This document shows, piece by piece, positions 1 to 13,400 of a stretch of DNA of 44,944 nucleotides. The position numbers were made by a program, and so were the translations under genes. The notes beneath the pieces were generated by a model. The model did not search any database, was not told the origin of the DNA, and saw only the letters and a program-made list of their open reading frames with translations. The stretch's first letter is position 1; each line of letters begins with the position of its first letter. The DNA comes from Comamonadaceae bacterium CD01 (GTDB lineage: Bacteria; Pseudomonadota; Gammaproteobacteria; Burkholderiales; Burkholderiaceae_C): assembly GCA_002894305.1 (NCBI GenBank), contig PGEI01000013.1, positions 1-44,944 on the forward strand. Reading direction: 5' to 3'.

Positions 1-141
1 TTTTGCCCTTGCAGGGCGCAGGCCAGCCAGAGGCTGACCTTCTTCGTGCCGTCCAGCAGTGTGCAGGCACTGTTGGAGCCGCAGCACTCAGCCTCGATTG
101 GGTGCGTTTTGGTGCGCCTCTCGGGCACGGCCGACTTATTC
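1..141. other. Unassigned window edge
   Basis: No gene could be assigned here. One plus-strand frame is open from the window edge to a TGA ending at 152, about 49 codons, and would overlap the 3' end of the convergent permease gene. Its translation includes the segment DWVRFGAPLGHGRL, which I do not recognise. It could be the C-terminal end of a gene that starts outside the window, or chance in GC-rich DNA. Confidence 0.25.
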
Positions 142-897
142 TCAGCCCCTGAGGAAGAACAGCACCGTCATCACCAGCCCGATGCCGACGATGCTCCAGC
201 GCAGCACCGCCGGCGGCAGCCGGCGCGCGCCGCGCGCGCCCAGGTAGCCGCCCAGGGTGGCGGCGACCATCATGATCAGCGCCTCCTTCCACTGCACGAT
301 GCCGCCGGCGGCGTAGATGGCGACCGCAATCGCGGTGAGCAGCGTGGAGACCAGGTTCTTGATCGCGTTCATCGCGTTCAGCCGCGTCTGCCCGAGCAGG
401 CCGAACAGCGCCAGCATCAGAATGCCCATGCCGCCGTTGAAGTAGCCGCCATAGCCCGACACGAGCAGCAGGCCGGCGACGGCCCTGGCGCGCGACGGAT
501 GTGCATTGGCGCTGCGCTGGCGCGTGGCCCATTGGCGCAGCTGCGGGCCGAAGGCGAACATGGCCGTGGCCAGCAGCAGCAGCCAGGGGATCAGGCGGTT
601 GAACGCCTTGTCCGACGTGACCAGCAGCAGCGCCGCGCCGAGCACGCCGCCGACCAGCGAGATCAGCACCACTGCGCGCAGTGTCAGGCCGGGCGCGGGC
701 TCCATGTCCTCGCGCGATCCGAAGATGCTGGCCACGTAGCCGGGCAGCAGCGCCACGGTGCCGGTGGCGTTGGCCACTACCGGTGGCACGCCGACGAAGA
801 TCAGCGCCGGCAGCGTCAGAAAGCTGCCGCCGCCGGCAACCGCGTTGAGCGTGCCGGCAAAAAACGCGGCGACCAGGAGGAGGGTGGTTTCAAGCAT
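142..897 (-). CDS. Sulfite exporter TauE/SafE family membrane protein
   Basis: This is a 251-residue, strongly hydrophobic protein of the TauE/SafE (DUF81) permease family. Two family-typical glycine-rich segments are visible: TLNAVAGGGSFLTLP near residues 16-30 and GYGGYFNGGMGILML in the second half. This matches the internal duplication of the family, which usually has about eight membrane segments. Members have been linked to export of sulfite, sulfoacetate or other organosulfur anions, but substrates are rarely known and none is inferred here. The ATG at 897 opens at MLETTLLLVAAFFAGTLN, which places the first membrane segment at the extreme N-terminus. The gene lies 80 bp downstream of ybeY on the same strand and could be read through from phoH-ybeY, but no functional link is evident. 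Confidence 0.85.
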   Translation of the reverse strand: MLETTLLLVAAFFAGTLNAVAGGGSFLTLPALIFVGVPPVVANATGTVALLPGYVASIFGSREDMEPAPGLTLRAVVLISLVGGVLGAALLLVTSDKAFNRLIPWLLLLATAMFAFGPQLRQWATRQRSANAHPSRARAVAGLLLVSGYGGYFNGGMGILMLALFGLLGQTRLNAMNAIKNLVSTLLTAIAVAIYAAGGIVQWKEALIMMVAATLGGYLGARGARRLPPAVLRWSIVGIGLVMTVLFFLRG

Positions 898-977
898 CTG
901 CCGATGGTAAGAGCCCGCATGGGCGCGATTGGCGTTGCCGGGGTTGCAACTGCTTTGCCCGCGTCCGGGGCCTGACG

Positions 978-1436
978 TCACTGCATATAAGGATCGGCAA
1001 ACCCCAGTTCCTGCAGGATGGCGCTCTCGTAGGCTTCCATCTCCTGCGCATCCTGTTCGCTGGTTTCGTGGTCCCAGCCCTGGGCGTGCAGCGCGCCGTG
1101 CACCAGCAGGTGGGCGTAGTGCTCTTCCAGCGTCTTGTTCTGCTCGCGCGCCTCGCGTTCGACCACGGGGGCGCACAGCACCAGGTCGGCCAGCACGGTG
1201 GGCTCCTGCTGGTAGTCGAAGGTCAGCACGTTGGTGGCGTAGTCCTTGTGGCGAAAGTCGTGGTTGAGCCGACGGCCTTCTTCCTCGCCGACGATGCGCA
1301 CCGTGATCTCGGCGTCGACGGCCAGGGCGTGGCGTATCCAGCGCGCTACCTTGTGGCGCGCCAGCACGGAGCGGTGGGCGCCAGCGTCGCGGGCGAACTG
1401 CAGCGACAGCGCAAGCTGGCTCAATCGGGTGGCCAT
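978..1436 (-). CDS. ybeY: Endoribonuclease YbeY (16S rRNA maturation)
   Basis: This is the 152-residue YbeY single-strand-specific endoribonuclease. In the family it acts in 16S rRNA 3'-end maturation and 70S ribosome quality control. The zinc-binding signature H-x3-H-x5-H is visible as HGALHAQGWDH, with His113, His117 and His123. The conserved NVLTF segment precedes it at about residues 69-73. The length is usual for the family. It starts 12 bp after the phoH stop codon, so phoH and ybeY form the pair conserved across many proteobacteria, where the two genes are normally co-transcribed. The assignment is firm. Confidence 0.97.
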   Translation of the reverse strand: MATRLSQLALSLQFARDAGAHRSVLARHKVARWIRHALAVDAEITVRIVGEEEGRRLNHDFRHKDYATNVLTFDYQQEPTVLADLVLCAPVVEREAREQNKTLEEHYAHLLVHGALHAQGWDHETSEQDAQEMEAYESAILQELGFADPYMQ

Positions 1437-1448
1437 GGCGCTTTCCTT

Positions 1449-2396
1449 TCAGTCGGCGCCGCGGCGGCTGCGCTGCGCGTCGTAGGCGTCGACGATGCGC
1501 GCGACCAGCGGGTGGCGCACCACGTCGGCGCTGGTGAAGCGCGTCGTGGCAATGCCCTGCACGCGCTTCAAGACGCGCTCGGCGTCGACCAGGCCGCTGA
1601 GCGCTCCCTTGGGCAGGTCGACCTGGCTGACGTCGCCGGTGACCACGGCGCGGCTGCCAAAGCCGATGCGGGTCAAGAACATCTTCATTTGCTCTGGCGT
1701 GGTGTTCTGCGCCTCGTCCAGGATGACGAAGGCGTTGTTCAGCGTGCGGCCGCGCATGAAGGCCAGCGGGGCGATCTCCAGCGCGTTGCGCTCGAAGGCC
1801 TTTTGCACCTTGTCGAAGCCCATCAGCTCGTACAGCGCGTCGTACAGCGGGCGCAGATAGGGGTCGACCTTCTGCGTCAGGTCGCCGGGCAGAAAGCCCA
1901 GGCGCTCGCCGGCTTCGACGGCCGGGCGCGTGAGCACGATGCGCTGCACGGCGCTTCTCTCCAGCGCATCGACGGCGCAGGCGACGGCGAGATACGTCTT
2001 GCCCGTGCCGGCAGGGCCGATGCCGAAGGTGATGTCGTGCGTGGCGATGTTGGCCAGGTAAACGCTCTGGTTGGGCGTGCGCGCGCGCAGGTCGCTGCGG
2101 CGGGTGTTGAGCACGATGGCGCCGTCGCCTGCCTCGACCATCTGCGCGTCGCCGGCCAGCATCAGCTGGATCTGTTCGTCGCGTATCGGCCGCTCGGCCA
2201 TTTCGTACAGCGCCTGCAGCAGTTCCATGGCTTGCTGCGCGCGCGCCTTGGCGCCGTCGACCTTGAACTGCTCGTGGCGGTGGGCGATGCGCACCTGCAG
2301 CGCCGCCTCGATGGTGCGCAGGTGGGCGTCGGCCGGGCCGCACAGGTGGGCCAGGCGCTGGTTGTTGTGGGGGGTGAAGTCGTGGCGCAGGATCAC
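1449..2396 (-). CDS. PhoH-family ATPase (PhoL/YbeZ type)
   Basis: This 315-residue PhoH-like P-loop NTPase has Walker A GPAGTGKT at residues 127-134 and Walker B FVILDE at about 223-228. An RNA-binding-like N-terminal segment lies at about 1-100. YbeZ/PhoL proteins are cytoplasmic, bind RNA and pair genetically and physically with YbeY; a role in rRNA processing is inferred from that partnership. The start is a GTG at 2396 giving MILRHDFTPHNNQRLAHLCGP, which resembles the usual betaproteobacterial N-terminus. No closer ATG suits the family length. It is the first gene of phoH-ybeY and is divergent from ruvA across about 50 bp. Confidence 0.93.
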   Translation of the reverse strand: MILRHDFTPHNNQRLAHLCGPADAHLRTIEAALQVRIAHRHEQFKVDGAKARAQQAMELLQALYEMAERPIRDEQIQLMLAGDAQMVEAGDGAIVLNTRRSDLRARTPNQSVYLANIATHDITFGIGPAGTGKTYLAVACAVDALERSAVQRIVLTRPAVEAGERLGFLPGDLTQKVDPYLRPLYDALYELMGFDKVQKAFERNALEIAPLAFMRGRTLNNAFVILDEAQNTTPEQMKMFLTRIGFGSRAVVTGDVSQVDLPKGALSGLVDAERVLKRVQGIATTRFTSADVVRHPLVARIVDAYDAQRSRRGAD

Positions 2397-2418
2397 GCGG
2401 ATAATTCCCTGGATAGCT

Positions 2419-2435
2419 GTTGCAAAAACTGCAAC
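2419..2435. promoter_or_regulatory. Small inverted repeat between phoH and ruvA
   Basis: The sequence GTTGCAAAAACTGCAAC has 6-bp perfect arms around a 5-bp spacer and ends 11 bases before the ruvA start. It lies in the only non-coding DNA between two divergent genes, so it could be an operator or could affect ruvA initiation. It does not fit the E. coli-type LexA pattern CTGT-N8-ACAG. Confidence 0.3.
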
Positions 2436-2446
2436 AAAGGACAGGA

Positions 2447-3019
2447 ATGATAGGCAAATTGACAGGAACCCTGCTGGACAAAAGCCCGCCCGAGGTGCTG
2501 GTGGACTGCCACGGCGTGGGCTATGAGGTGCTGGTGCCGATGAGCACCTTCTACAACCTGCCCGGCGTGGGCGAGGCGGTGAGCCTGCTGACCCAGTTCA
2601 TCGTGCGCGAGGATGCGCAGATTTTGTACGGCTTTGCCACCGCACCCGAGCGCCAGACGTTTCGCGAGCTGATCAAGGTCAGCGGCGTGGGCCCGCGCAC
2701 CGCGCTGGCCATTCTGTCGGGCATTGGCGTATCCGATCTGGCGCAGGCGGTGACGCTGCAGGAGGGCGCGCGCCTGGTCAAGGTGCCGGGCATCGGCAAG
2801 AAGACCGCCGAGCGGCTGCTGCTCGAACTCAAGGGCAAGCTGGGCGCCGACATTGGCGTGCGCCCCCAGGTGGCGAGCGAAGCGCAGGCGGACATCCTGC
2901 AGGCGCTCTTGGCGCTGGGCTACAACGACAAGGAGGCGGCCGCCGCGCTCAAGGCGCTGCCGGCCGACGTGGGCGTGAGCGAGGGCATCAAGCTGGCGCT
3001 CAAGGCGCTGGCAAGGTGA
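2447..3019 (+). CDS. ruvA: Holliday junction DNA-binding protein RuvA
   Basis: RuvA is the tetrameric Holliday-junction-binding subunit that recruits the RuvB motor for branch migration. The 190-residue protein shows the N-terminal OB-fold beginning [10 protein letters not shown]. Two helix-hairpin-helix motifs follow, [12 protein letters not shown] at about 79-90 and [12 protein letters not shown] at about 114-125. A C-terminal domain III that contacts RuvB ends the protein. I chose ATG 2447 because MIGKLTG is the canonical RuvA start; an in-frame TTG at 2420 would add nine uncharacteristic residues. The gene is followed 10 bp later by ruvB. ruvC is not in this window. Confidence 0.97.
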   Translation: MIGKLTGTLLDKSPPEVLVDCHGVGYEVLVPMSTFYNLPGVGEAVSLLTQFIVREDAQILYGFATAPERQTFRELIKVSGVGPRTALAILSGIGVSDLAQAVTLQEGARLVKVPGIGKKTAERLLLELKGKLGADIGVRPQVASEAQADILQALLALGYNDKEAAAALKALPADVGVSEGIKLALKALAR

Positions 3020-3029
3020 GGGGCTGGCG

Positions 3030-4106
<1,077 letters not shown>

Positions 4107-4120
4107 CGGTACCGCGCCCG

Positions 4121-4168
4121 TGCCCCATCGTGGTGCACGGGCGCGCCGCCATGCACCACGATGGGCCG
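4121..4168 (+). promoter_or_regulatory. Paired NtrC-like enhancer sites upstream of glnA
   Basis: Two 17-bp boxes resemble the enterobacterial NtrC consensus TGCACCA-N3-TGGTGCA. Site 1 at 4121-4137 is TGCCCCATCGTGGTGCA. Site 2 at 4152-4168 is TGCACCACGATGGGCCG, with only its left half well matched. The boxes share a perfect 14-bp core in opposite orientation, so they also form an inverted repeat with a 14-nt loop. Their centres are 31 bp apart, close to three helical turns. They lie about 120 and 89 bp upstream of the start predicted from the sigma-54 element. Function is inferred from motif and position. Confidence 0.7.
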
Positions 4169-4222
4169 CGAACGCACGCCCGCACCGGGCGCGGCCGTTG
4201 GCCCCGGCGCCGTGGCCGGTAG

Positions 4223-4238
4223 TGGCATGGTTGTTGCA
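4223..4238 (+). promoter_or_regulatory. Sigma-54 (-24/-12) promoter of glnA
   Basis: TGGCATGGTTGTTGCA matches the sigma-54 consensus TGGCAYR-N4-TTGCW at every defined position. Taking the C of TTGC as -12 puts the transcript start near 4249 and gives a 31-nt leader before the glnA ATG. With the NtrC-like boxes upstream this predicts nitrogen-limitation-induced expression of glnA and probably ntrBC. Confidence 0.85.
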
Positions 4239-4279
4239 TTGAAGAAAGCACCTCCTTTTCTTTCAATGGAAACACGGCC

Positions 4280-5683
4280 ATGCCATCCAAGACCCAATCC
4301 CTGATCCAAGAGCAAGGCGCGCGCTGGGTTGACCTGCGCTTTACCGACACGCTGGGCAAGGAACACCACGTGACCTTTCCGTCCGAAGCCATGGACGAAG
4401 ACGCTTTCGAGAGCGGCAAGATGTTCGACGGCTCGTCCATCGTCGGCTGGAAGGGCATCGAGGCGTCCGACATGGTGCTGATGCCCGACGACGGCACCGC
4501 CGTGATGGATCCGTTTGCGCAGGAGCCCACGGTGATCGTGCGCAGCGACGTGCTTGAACCCGCGACCATGCAGGGCTACTCGCGCGACCCGCGCTCGATC
4601 GCCCGCCGCGCCGAGGTCTATCTGCGCTCCACCGGCATTGCCGACACGGCCTACTTCGGGCCCGAGCCCGAGTTCTTCGTCTTCGACGCGGTGCGCTGGA
4701 ACGCCCAGATGCAGGGCGTCAGCTACGCGATCGACTCGGCCGAGGGCGCCTGGGCCAGCGCGCAGGCCGACGGCGCCAACAGCGGCCACCGCCCGCGCGT
4801 CAAGGGCGGCTACTTTCCGGTGCCGCCGGTGGACTCGCTCAGCGGCGTGCGCACCGCCATGTGCACCGCCATGCAGGCCATGGGCCTGAAGATCGAGGTG
4901 CACCACCACGAGGTGGCCACGGCCGGGCAGTGCGAGATCGGCGTTGCGTTCAACACCCTGGTCGCCAAGGCCGACGAGGTGCAGATCCTCAAGTACTGCG
5001 TGCACAACGCGGCGCACGCGGCGGGCCGCACCGCCACCTTCATGCCCAAGCCGCTGGTGGGCGACAACGGCTCGGGCATGCATGTGCACCAGTCGTTGTT
5101 CAAGGACGGCAAGAACCTGTTCTTCGGCCCGGGCTATGCCGACCTGTCGGAGCTGGCGCTGCACTACATCGGCGGCATCATCCACCACGCCCACGCGCTC
5201 AACGCCATCACCAACCCGGGCACCAACTCCTACAAGCGCCTGGTGCCGGGCTACGAGGCGCCGGTGATGCTGGCGTACTCGGCCAACAACCGCTCGGCGT
5301 CGATCCGCATTCCGTTCGTCGCCAGCCCCAAGGCCAAGCGCATCGAATGCCGCTTTCCCGACCCGACGGCCAACCCCTATCTGTGCTTTGCGGCGCTGAT
5401 GATGGCGGGGCTGGATGGCATTCGCCGGCGGCTGCACCCGGGCGACGCGATGAGCAAGAACCTCTACCACCTGCCGCCCGAGGAGGCCGCGAACATTCCG
5501 CGCGTGGCGCACAGCCTGGACCAGGCGCTGCTGGCGCTGCAGGCCGACCATCGGTTTCTGCTGGAGGGGGACGTGTTCACCGAGGACATGCTGCAGGCCT
5601 ATGTGGACTGCAAGATGGAGGAGGTCGATCGCCTGCGCCAGGCGGTGCATCCAGTGGAATTCGACATGTACTATAGCCTTTGA
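4280..5683 (+). CDS. glnA: Glutamine synthetase, type I
   Basis: GlnA makes glutamine from glutamate, ammonia and ATP in the cytoplasm as a dodecamer. The 467-residue length fits type I enzymes. The N-terminal beta-grasp domain includes [10 protein letters not shown], and the catalytic domain shows [10 protein letters not shown], the MPKP-x6[10 protein letters not shown] block and the NRSASIRIP loop. The adenylylation-type tyrosine is present as Tyr396 in [11 protein letters not shown], so GlnE-type control of activity is expected. Expression is predicted from the sigma-54/NtrC elements just upstream. ntrB follows 15 bp after the stop, giving the common glnA-ntrB-ntrC order. The assignment is firm. 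Confidence 0.98.
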   Translation: MPSKTQSLIQEQGARWVDLRFTDTLGKEHHVTFPSEAMDEDAFESGKMFDGSSIVGWKGIEASDMVLMPDDGTAVMDPFAQEPTVIVRSDVLEPATMQGYSRDPRSIARRAEVYLRSTGIADTAYFGPEPEFFVFDAVRWNAQMQGVSYAIDSAEGAWASAQADGANSGHRPRVKGGYFPVPPVDSLSGVRTAMCTAMQAMGLKIEVHHHEVATAGQCEIGVAFNTLVAKADEVQILKYCVHNAAHAAGRTATFMPKPLVGDNGSGMHVHQSLFKDGKNLFFGPGYADLSELALHYIGGIIHHAHALNAITNPGTNSYKRLVPGYEAPVMLAYSANNRSASIRIPFVASPKAKRIECRFPDPTANPYLCFAALMMAGLDGIRRRLHPGDAMSKNLYHLPPEEAANIPRVAHSLDQALLALQADHRFLLEGDVFTEDMLQAYVDCKMEEVDRLRQAVHPVEFDMYYSL

Positions 5684-5698
5684 ACAACAAGGGCTGGG

Positions 5699-6869
5699 GT
5701 GGCGGTCGTGGGCGTGACGGATGCACAGCAGGGTGTTGCTTCTCCAGAACTCGCGCTGCACGCGCACCTGCTGGAGCACCAGTCCACGCCCGTGCTGCTG
5801 CTGGACGCGCAGCTGCACGTGCAGTGGGCCAACCACGCCGCCGAGCAGCTGCTGGCCACCAGCCTGCCGCAGCTGCGCCAGCAGCCGCTGGCGGCTTTTT
5901 TTGCGCGCGCGGACTGGGACGGTGAGCACCTGCGCCAGGCGCTGGCCACGCAGCAGCCCTATACCCAGCGCCAGGTGCAGCTGCGCAGCCCGGGCAGCAC
6001 GCTGAGCGCGACGGTGGACTACACCGTCACGCCGGTGCCGCCGCTGCCCGCGGCGCCGGGCGCGCCTTCGCTGCTGCTCATCGAGCTGCAGCCGCTGGAT
6101 CGGCGCATCCACATCCACCGCGAGGACAACCTCTTCACCACCAACCAGGCCACGCGCGCACTGGTGCGCGGCCTGGCGCACGAGATCAAGAACCCGCTGG
6201 GCGGCATACGCGGTGCGGCGCAGCTGCTCGAGCGCGCGCTTGCCAGCGCCGAGCTGCGCGAGTACACGCGGGTCATCATCAGCGAGGCCGACCGCCTGCG
6301 CGACCTGGCCGACCGCATGCTGGACGTGCGCAAGCCGCCGCGGCTGCGCAGCGTCAACATCCACCAGGTGCTGGAGCGGGTGCGCATGATTTTGCAGGCC
6401 GAGGTGGGCAGTGCGATTGCCTGGGTGTGCGATTACGACCCCAGCCTGCCCGAGGTCTGGGCCGACGCCGACCAACTGATCCAGGTCGTGCTCAACATCG
6501 CGCGCAACGCGGCGCAGTCCCTGCTGGAGATGCCGCCCGCGCCGGACGGCCAGCCGCCGCGCATCACGGTGCGCTCGCGCGTGTTGCGGCAATTCACCAT
6601 CGGCACCCAGCGCCACCCGCTGCTGTGCCTGGTCGAGGTGCAGGACAATGGCCCGGGCATCGACGAGGCGCTGCGCGAGACGCTGTTCTACCCGATGGTG
6701 ATCGGCCGCCGCTCGCAGGGCACCGGCCTGGGCCTGCCGATCGCGCAGTCCATCATGCAGCAGCACGGCGGCTTCATCGAATGCGACAGCCGCCCCGGGC
6801 GCACCGTCTTCAAGATACTGGTGCCGTTCGGCCCGCCGCCCGACCACCGCAACCCTGGAGCCGCAACGC

Positions 6870-6883
<14 letters not shown>
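5699..6883 (+). CDS. ntrB: Nitrogen regulation sensor histidine kinase NtrB (GlnL)
   Basis: NtrB is the soluble kinase/phosphatase that controls NtrC phosphorylation under PII control. In the 394-residue product an N-terminal PAS-like domain covers about 25-135. The phospho-acceptor His161 lies in LAHEIKNPLGG. The ATPase domain has an N-box around NIARNAAQ (266-273), G1 DNGPGI (316-321) and G2 GTGLGL (341-346). There are no membrane segments, as expected. The chosen GTG at 5699 is uncertain, because a second in-frame GTG lies at 5708 and no strong ribosome-binding site decides between them. The 3' end overlaps ntrC by 14 bp, which suggests coupled translation. Confidence 0.93.
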
Positions 6884-10206
<3,323 letters not shown>

Positions 10207-10234
10207 CGCTGGGAGTCTGTCGGACTACCGGTAC

Positions 10235-10273
10235 GCAAAACGCCGCGGCCAATGGCTGCGGCGTTTTGCTTTC
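10235..10273 (+). terminator. Intrinsic terminator after amtB
   Basis: A perfect 12-bp stem, GCAAAACGCCGC (10235-10246) with GCGGCGTTTTGC (10258-10269), encloses an 11-nt loop and is followed by TTTC. The T-rich right arm and its place 29 bp after amtB indicate the end of the glnK-amtB transcript, separating it from the gltB promoter. Confidence 0.75.
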
Positions 10274-10313
10274 GGTGCCTGCACCAGCGCGGCGCGCGCT
10301 CTTGATGCACGAA

Positions 10314-10330
10314 TGCACTGTTTTGGTGCG
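10314..10330 (+). promoter_or_regulatory. NtrC-like box upstream of gltB
   Basis: TGCACTGTTTTGGTGCG matches TGCACYA-N3-TGGTGCA at nearly every position and is the best single NtrC-like box in the window. Its centre is about 99 bp upstream of the start predicted from the sigma-54 element at 10395, a normal enhancer distance. Confidence 0.65.
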
Positions 10331-10394
10331 CGATGCGGCCCGGCGGCGGGCCCATTGCCGGTGCGCCGCCCTGGCGTGGTGCGCCGCGCAGGCC

Positions 10395-10410
10395 TGGCAC
10401 GGTCTTTGCA
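10395..10410 (+). promoter_or_regulatory. Sigma-54 promoter of gltBD
   Basis: TGGCACGGTCTTTGCA is a perfect match to the sigma-54 consensus TGGCACR-N4-TTGCW. The predicted start near 10421 gives a 68-nt leader before gltB. With the NtrC-like box at 10314 it predicts induction of glutamate synthase, and perhaps of the dapL cassette behind it, under nitrogen limitation. Confidence 0.85.
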
Positions 10411-10488
10411 ACAGGAATCGGGCAGGGGTGCCGCGGTGGCGGCGCCCGCTGGACACGAGACCTGTTCGCATTTTCAGAAGGCCCGACC

Positions 10489-13400
10489 ATGACCCAGGTG
10501 GATCCCCAATCCCGAAGCGCCGGCGCAGCGCAGCCCGTTGCACCGGCCAGCCCCGAAGAAATCCGCACCGCCCACGCGCAGGGCCTGTACGCGCAGGCCG
10601 AGCACGACGCCTGCGGCGTCGGCTTTGTTGCGCACATCAAGGGCGTCAAGTCGCATGCCGTCGTCGCCCAGGGCCTGCGCATTCTGAAAAGCCTGGACCA
10701 CCGCGGCGCCGTGGGCGCCGACCCGCTGATGGGGGACGGCGCGGGCCTGTTGATCCAGATTCCCGACGCCTTTTACCGCGCCGAGATGCACGCGCAGGGC
10801 GTGGAACTGCCGCCGCCGGGCGAGTACGGCGTGGGCATGATCTTCTTGCCCAAGGAGGCCGCCTCGCGTGAGGCCTGCATCGATGCGCTGGAGCGCGCGG
10901 TGCACGCCGAAGGCCAGGTGCTGCTGGGCTGGCGCGAGGTGCCGGTGGACGACACGCTGGAGATGTCGGACGCGGTGCGTGCAAGCGCGCCGGTGATGCG
11001 CCAGGTCTTCATCGGCCGCGGCGCCGACATCCTGGTGCCCGACGCGCTCGAGCGCAAGCTCTACGTGATCCGCAAGACCGCGTCGGCGCGCATCACCGCG
11101 CTGGCGCTGACCCACGGCGCCGAGTACTACGTGCCCAGCATGTCGTGCCGCACCGTGATCTACAAGGGCCTGCTGCTGGCCGGCCAGGTCGGGCGCTATT
11201 ACCTTGATCTGCAGGACGAGCGCGTGGTGTCGGCACTGGCGCTGGTGCACCAGCGTTTCTCGACCAACACCTTCCCCTCGTGGCCGCTGGCCCACCCCTA
11301 TCGGATGGTGGCGCACAACGGCGAGATCAACACCGTCAAGGGCAACTTCAACTGGATGCGCGCGCGCCAGGGGCAGATGCGCTCGCCGGTGCTGGGCGCG
11401 GATCTGCGCAAGCTCTACCCGATCACGCTGGACGGCCAGTCCGACACCGCCACCTTCGACAACACGCTGGAGCTGCTGGTGATGGCCGGCTACCCGCTGG
11501 CGCAGGCGGTGATGATGATGATTCCCGAGGCCTGGGAGCAACATACGCTGATGGACGCGCAGCGCCGCGCCTTCTACGAGTACCACGCCGCGATGCTGGA
11601 ACCCTGGGACGGCCCGGCAGCGATGGTCTTCACCGACGGGCGCCAGATCGGCGCGACGCTGGACAGGAACGGCCTGCGCCCGGCGCGCTTCGTCGTCACC
11701 GACGACGACCTGGTCGTGCTCGCGTCCGAGGCCGGCGTGCTGCCGATTCCCGACGAGCGCATCGTGCGCAAGTGGCGGCTGCAGCCCGGGCGCATGTTTC
11801 TGATCGACCTGGAGCAGGGCCGCATCGTCGAGGACGACGAGATCAAGAACCTCTACGCGTCGGCGCGCCCCTACCGCCAGTGGATAGACAACGTGCGCAT
11901 CCGGCTCGACGGCATTGCGGTGGAAGCTGCCGATGCAGAGCCGGCGCTGCCCGCGCCGCTGCTGGACTGCCAGCAGGCCTTCGGCATGAGCCGCGAAGAC
12001 CTGAAGCTGCTGCTCGCGCCGATGGCGCGCGGCGACGGCGAGGGCATGGGCTCCATGGGCGACGACGCGCCGCTGGCCGTGCTGTCCGAGCGCAGCAAGC
12101 CGCTGTACGACTATTTCCGCCAGCTGTTCGCGCAGGTGACCAACCCGCCGATCGACCCGATCCGCGAGGCGGTCGTGATGTCGCTGGTCTCGTTCATCGG
12201 CCCGCGCCCGAATCTGCTGGACATCAACGCGGTCAACCCGCCGATTCGCCTGGAAGTGCTGCAGCCGGTGCTGGACTTTGCCGACATGGCGCGGCTGCGC
12301 GCGATTGCCAGCCATACCGGCGGCAAGCTGCGCAGCGGCGAGATCGACATCACCTATCCCGCCGCCTGGGGCGCGCAGGGCATCGAGGCGCGGCTGGCCG
12401 CACTGTGCTCGCGCGCGGCCGAGGCCATCGAGTCGGGCTGCAACATCCTGATCCTGACCGACCGGCACATGGACCGCGAGCATGTGGCGCTTCCGGCGCT
12501 GCTGGCGCTGTCCGCCATCCACCACCACCTGGTGCGCACCGGGCTGCGCACCGCGGCCGGCCTGGTGGTGGAGACCGGCAGCGCCTGGGAGGTGCACCAC
12601 TTCGCGGTGCTCGCCGGCTACGGCGCCGAGGCGGTCCACCCCTGGCTGGCGCTGCAGACCGTGGCCGACCTGGCGCCCGCGCAGGGCGTGAGCGCGCAAG
12701 CGGCGGTGGAGAACTTCACCCACGCGGTCGGCAAGGGCCTGTCCAAGACCATGTCCAAGATGGGCATCAGCACCTATATGTCGTACTGCGGCGCGCAGAT
12801 CTTCGAGGCCGTCGGCCTTCATGAATCGCTGGTGCGCGCCCACTTTGCCGGCACGACCAGCCAGATCGGCGGCATCGGCATCTTCGACCTGGCCGAGGAA
12901 ATGCTGCGCAACCACCGGCTCGCGTTTGGCGGCGATGTGCTGCGCGACGGCATGCTGCCCGATGGCGGCGAATACGCCTGGCGCGCGCGCGGCGAGGAGC
13001 ATATGTGGACGCCCGACGCCATCGCCCTGCTGCAGCACGGCACGCGCGCCGGGCGCTACGAGACCTTCGAGGAGTACGCAGCCATCATCAACGACCAGAG
13101 CCGGCGCCACATGACGCTGCGCGGCCTGTTCGAGCTGCGCATCGACCCGGCCAAGGCCATTGCGCTCGATGAGGTCGAGCCCGCGGCCGAGATCGTCAAG
13201 CGCTTTGCCTCCGGTGCCATGTCGCTGGGCTCGATCTCGCCCGAGGCGCACACCAACCTGGCGATCGCGATGAACCGCATCGGCGGCAAGAGCAACACCG
13301 GCGAGGGCGGCGAAGACCCGGCGCGCTACCAGGGCGAGATGCGCGGCATCTCGATCACCAAGGGCACGCGCCTGTCGCAGGTGCTGGGCGGCGTGGTCGA

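Noticed and set aside
46-975. A 309-codon plus-strand frame at the window start
   Set aside because: Most of it is antisense to the TauE-type permease and has the His/Gln/Arg-rich composition of a shadow frame.
2411-2444. A LexA (SOS) box before ruvA
   Set aside because: CTGT is followed eight bases later by CTGC rather than ACAG, and the later GGACAG is too far away. Only the small inverted repeat is reported.
142-2481. A single long minus-strand frame covering the permease, ybeY and phoH
   Set aside because: Only its last 251 codons are a real gene. The rest is an out-of-frame shadow of phoH and ybeY, which are clear in another frame.
4121-4168. The inverted repeat as an intrinsic terminator of ruvB
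   Set aside because: No T run follows, and the two arms fit NtrC-like boxes at enhancer distance from a sigma-54 promoter.
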